Assembly (NCBI RefSeq): GCF_002999335.1
Contig: NW_020312234.1
Span: 1 to 35,046, forward strand
Direction: 5' to 3'
Length of the DNA: 35,046 nt
Source: Cyclospora cayetanensis
Taxonomy: Eukaryota; Apicomplexa; Conoidasida; Eucoccidiorida; Eimeriidae
Shown here: positions 31,440 to 35,046 of the stretch, piece after piece
How positions within the stretch are numbered: the stretch's first letter is position 1
Layout of the letters: each line of letters begins with the position of its first letter
The notes under the pieces: generated by a model
Seen by the model: only the letters and a program-made list of their open reading frames with translations
The model's database searches: none
What the model was told of the DNA's origin: nothing
Position numbers and translations under genes: made by a program

Positions 31440-33790
31440 TTATATTTTAAGAAGTGCAAACCGAACGTCAAAGAGCGTTTGGGAGACAGCTGCAATCATG
31501 ACTCCCACCACTGGCTGCTCCAACCAAATTGAAAGGAGTCAAGTGGCATTTGGCTGGCAATTAGTCTCGCTTTTGCATCACAAAGAATACGTGCTGGTGG
31601 AGATTACGCAACACAAGAACAGGAACTAAGATATTTTCGCTAGCCTTTGTGTGCATTTTGAGGATCTGATGAGATTTAAGCACCAACAAGAATTTAGGGA
31701 GCACTTATGAGGCCACTTAAAGTGAAGACAGAAGCAAAAAAGTGCGGTAACGAGAATAGCTTAGCCCGGTATGAACATCGCCAAATCGCGAATGCATCTC
31801 AGTGCAAGCCTCCTCCCGAATGCACTGCTCTTTCCTGAACAGCAGCTACCTCTACGGGCTAACATAAAGTTTTCCACTTCAGCATGGCAAGCCATACGCA
31901 GCAGAATCGAACAACTTGAAGCGCCTCAGATCAACCCGACACTCGCGTTAATCGCAAGTTCGCTTCATCAGTAGCACACTACGGAAAAAATTCCATGTGA
32001 GGACTATAGTTCTAACGGCTTGACGCAGACTGTAACTTTCCATCCAAGGACCTGGTGGGGAGACACAGAACAATTTGCTCAATACAAGTTTAATAAAGCC
32101 GTACAGTTTACAAAAAAATAGCTCCCTCCTTCCCCTTGCCGCGCCCCGCGGCGTGCCGATCAAAGGAAAACGAGACAACTAGCGTGCGTGTAGCTGCACT
32201 CTCACTGCAACCCGAGCATTCACAGCAAGATGCACATGATATCAAGCGCACACGCACACTGCATTGCGTCCTGATGTGTCCGAACTAGCGCTACTTTTTA
32301 ACAAATGAGATATATGAACACACTCACTCAGATTTGGTAAAGAACTGACCAATTAGATATATATATTGAAATACGAAGTGCGTAAGTGTAGCTTAGCCCA
32401 TCACATCAAATTAATGCAGATCAACATGCATACAAAGGACAACAGTACATATGCGCAGAAAATACAAGGTAAATCCTCCACATTAGACCATGAAAGTTCC
32501 TACATATATTTAAAATATCTTTGGTACTACCTGCTATTTAAAACGATGCCTAAATACTGATTAATCATTATCATGGAGGCAACTGTATTTTTTGCAGGTT
32601 TTGCTGACTGACCATTTCACTAAACGTGTTGGTTACACGATGTGCTGATTAGAAGGGCTGAAGAAGCTCATGACGGGGCAACATGTAATTTCTGCAGACA
32701 CACACTGCGCGGGTGGCTGTCCTTACCGCCTTGCTGCATTCTTGAAGACAGGTCCAATTACTCTTCTCGTTTGTTTACTCGTTTCTTATTTCGAGTACAA
32801 TGGGAATGCCGTTGTCTTCACGAGGACCTTTCTGCTGCAGTCACTAGTGTAACGCAAAAAGACCCAAAAGGTGGACTTCTAGGAGTGCACAATCCATAGT
32901 ACCAATACTGTCTTATTCAGACGCTTTTTCCAAAAATGGAGCACCGCTCCCAAAAAGGATGAAAGCATAGATTTCACAAAACCTTTTGAATACTGCTTCT
33001 GCTTTCGCTGTAATGCTACGCGCTATGAGCTTTTCTTCCGTTCTACTCGGGCTAACGTTAAGAGAAAAAGTACCGTTGCATTCTGATCATTTACTGCATG
33101 TACCACGGTGTGACAAAGTGAACAGCATCGGCCGCGACACCGGGACTGCGCACGTCCTGAAATATAGGGTGCGTGAAGAATATTGTGCTTGGTCGATAGC
33201 CTTCCATGTGAGGTTGTTGGCAATCAGGGTAACGCTAGCCTCAATTGATACTAGTTCTTGCGATTCCATCCATCGACGACGTTCAAGAAAAGAGAAGCAT
33301 TTTTGTATGAACTGCAAAGCATATTACTACATTGCAAAGTAGCCTATGTGCCAGATTAGCACCAAACACCATTTTTGTAGTGCAAATTCTTCTTTAGAGA
33401 ATGGGCGTGGCATGCAGACCCGTCGTGCAGCCTTGTGGCGCGTTGACAAGAGCCATCGCGTCCTCATGTTGCCAGGTGGGCAATTACTGGCACGTGGCGG
33501 TGTAGCGGTGCAGCGCATAGACAGCAACTGGCGAAGCACATGCAGCTTTTTGTGGCATGGCTGATGATTCGTATCCTAGTTGATGACAGCTTCGAAGTGT
33601 CTATAGGTGATGAGAGCCATTTTTTATCATCATGGAAACCACACACGCAGCTGGTACACTGAGGGGATTTGCCTCCCTGCAAACCAAAACACCAGGATAC
33701 ATGGCCTCGTTTAAGTCAAGACACAGCTGCTGTAGGTCCATATTGCGTCTAATGCACCGGTAGATGGCCCTTGACAACAGGAAAATTTTA
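31440..33790. other. No recognisable gene
   Basis: Open frames of 60-118 codons occur (e.g. 32986-33342 plus, 33087-33317 minus) but they overlap each other on opposite strands and carry no recognisable motif. AT-rich around 32.3-32.6 kb. Confidence 0.4.
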
Positions 33791-33792
33791 AT

Positions 33793-33870
33793 GGAGTCTT
33801 CCAGCCGCAATATTAACCAGGCCCTACACCTCTGAACTTCGGAGTTCAGATGTGACCAAAAGATCCGGGA
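33793..33870 (-). pseudogene. Second 5S rRNA-like fragment
   Basis: Read on the minus strand: CGGATCT, then CACATCTGAACTCCGAAGTT, GTGTAGGGCCTGGTTAATAT and GGCTGGAAGACTCC. These follow 5S rRNA from the start of helix III through the loop E region (5S ...GATCTCGGAAGC, GGGCCTGGTTAGTAC, GGATGGGAGACC). The match ends after that point and the helix I partner is absent. Opposite in orientation to the copy at 31.3 kb and diverged from it, so both are independent or old. Confidence 0.6.
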
Positions 33871-33879
33871 GGTGCTCAC

Positions 33880-35046
33880 AAAAACACAAACGACCCTCTT
33901 AGGTGGCATTAGCACTTCTACTAGCCAAATAGAAGTGACCCACTCAAACATGTATGAACTGTTCTGTTCAGGTGAAACACTTTGTTGTCTACCCTACTGG
34001 CGGCTGTAGCTCTTGTGATGCGAGCACGTGAACAAAGAAAAGCAAATATGCCCTCTAAGGAATTCTGAAGGCTCAGGCTAGTAGTCAGATTCAACGGATC
34101 ATGGTGGTGGATCTGCCAGGTCTCAAATTTATTCCAGGAAAAGGTGTTGTGCTGCAGCGTTGACCCTAGATGGCCCTCGTTACGAGTGTCAGCGGCCAGT
34201 CAGCCAGTCGTCCTCGATGCTTAGTGGTGAGGCCTGCCTCGCCTTACGTCAAAGTGACAAACAGCAGCCTCTACCATTCTCACTTGGGGCCTTTCACGTC
34301 ATTGAATATATTGGTGGTGTTGGTATTGAGGTAATGGCTGGGGCCTGCCGTGCAACGCTCCCTACACCTGTCTGCCATTTATACACCCCACAGTAATTTG
34401 AAGTGGCGGATTTCAGTAGATGGTTTTGCAGGACAACTAAACTAAAAAAATAAGCTATTCTGGACAATCTGTGGACGTTAGGATGCAGAGCAGCAGTCTG
34501 CGGAGGGTACGTGTTTGCAGTATTTGGGCCACATCAAAGGGCGGCGCCCATGCAGTTACATGTAAAGCATAAGGATTAATAATAGGCAGAATCTTGGACC
34601 AAACTTGGAGGTGGATCCATTTAGCCCCTACGGGCCTCCCTGGTGGCGATCCCCGAGTGTGAGACTGGAAGGAACCGGACTATCCTGCGGAACTACACTT
34701 TGCTAAAGCACCATTTGCAAACAAACTATCCATAGGAGCTTATAGAACATAACGAACGGGGATTTGCTGGTCTGACTATAGGATCCAACAAAGGATGTGC
34801 CGACGGCTCCAGCCCCAGGCCCCTTGGTAGCTGGAGATGTTGCAGTCACAGCGTGCAAGAAGAGCCCACAGTGTAGGCAGAGGTAATGTGGAAAAACATG
34901 AAGGAAGAGCATTAATTTTAAAACCCCATCTGCCCCCGAATTGCTTTCGCGTGCTAGTTCAGGACCACCAGCGCCAAGCCTCATCATCACAGTCTAGGGA
35001 AATAGCATATGAGTTGAAAGGCTAATTGCGGTTTCCGGGCGTTAAA
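33880..35046. other. No recognisable gene
   Basis: Short frames only (78 codons plus at 34160-34396, 95 minus at 34703-34990), without motifs or clear splice signals. Confidence 0.45.

Noticed and set aside
1..35046. CRISPR arrays, bacterial operons, riboswitches, rho-independent terminators
   Set aside because: No spaced direct repeats of the right kind and no prokaryotic gene organisation. The intron-bearing, repeat-rich coding style is that of an apicomplexan nucleus.

Overview
The window looks like nuclear DNA of a coccidian apicomplexan, most likely Eimeria or a close relative. The main evidence is the protein-coding style at 19-27 kb. Coding sequence there is saturated with CAG/CTG triplets that encode runs of Ala, Gln and Ser, which is the homopolymeric amino-acid-repeat habit of Eimeria. 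Genes are split by GT-AG introns, the one tRNA lacks an encoded CCA, and no bacterial operon structure is visible. The species call is inference; no database was searched.

Layout. (1) 0-14 kb is CAG-poor and mostly non-coding. It holds two same-strand (-) copies of an RRP6/EXOSC10-like exosome 3'-5' exonuclease gene, offset by about 9.4 kb. The copy at 10.58-13.98 kb has all catalytic residues, splice sites whose phases agree from the exonuclease core onward, and a terminal exon. The copy at 1.48-3.83 kb is a pseudogene: same exon order and nearly identical exon lengths, but in-frame stops, frameshifts and loss of the first catalytic Asp. (2) Between them, at about 6.67-8.40 kb (+), is a decayed Ty3/gypsy-type pol segment with readable RT, RNase H and integrase pieces and an internal 121-bp tandem duplication. 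(3) 14-17.7 kb has little that can be assigned. (4) 17.7-27 kb is the gene-dense, CAG-rich block: a GNAT acetyltransferase (+), a divergent acyl-CoA-synthetase-like AMP-binding protein (-), and a DYRK-family kinase of about 1207 residues in three exons (+). The last two are transcribed divergently from a shared stretch of about 1.3 kb. (5) 28.6-29.9 kb has two candidate small spliced genes on the minus strand. (6) 30.27-30.34 kb is a tRNA-Ala(AGC). (7) 31.3 and 33.8 kb carry two degenerate 5S-rRNA-like sequences in opposite orientations, and the rest to 35 kb shows no recognisable gene.

How the pieces relate. The genes have no visible common pathway: exosome nuclease, acetyltransferase, AMP-binding protein and kinase. 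The window is best read as a boundary between a CAG-poor, pseudogene- and transposon-bearing segment and a CAG-rich coding segment. The most informative signal is the paired intact/decayed RRP6 duplication with the dead retroelement between the copies. I found no convincing sign of a new multi-gene system.
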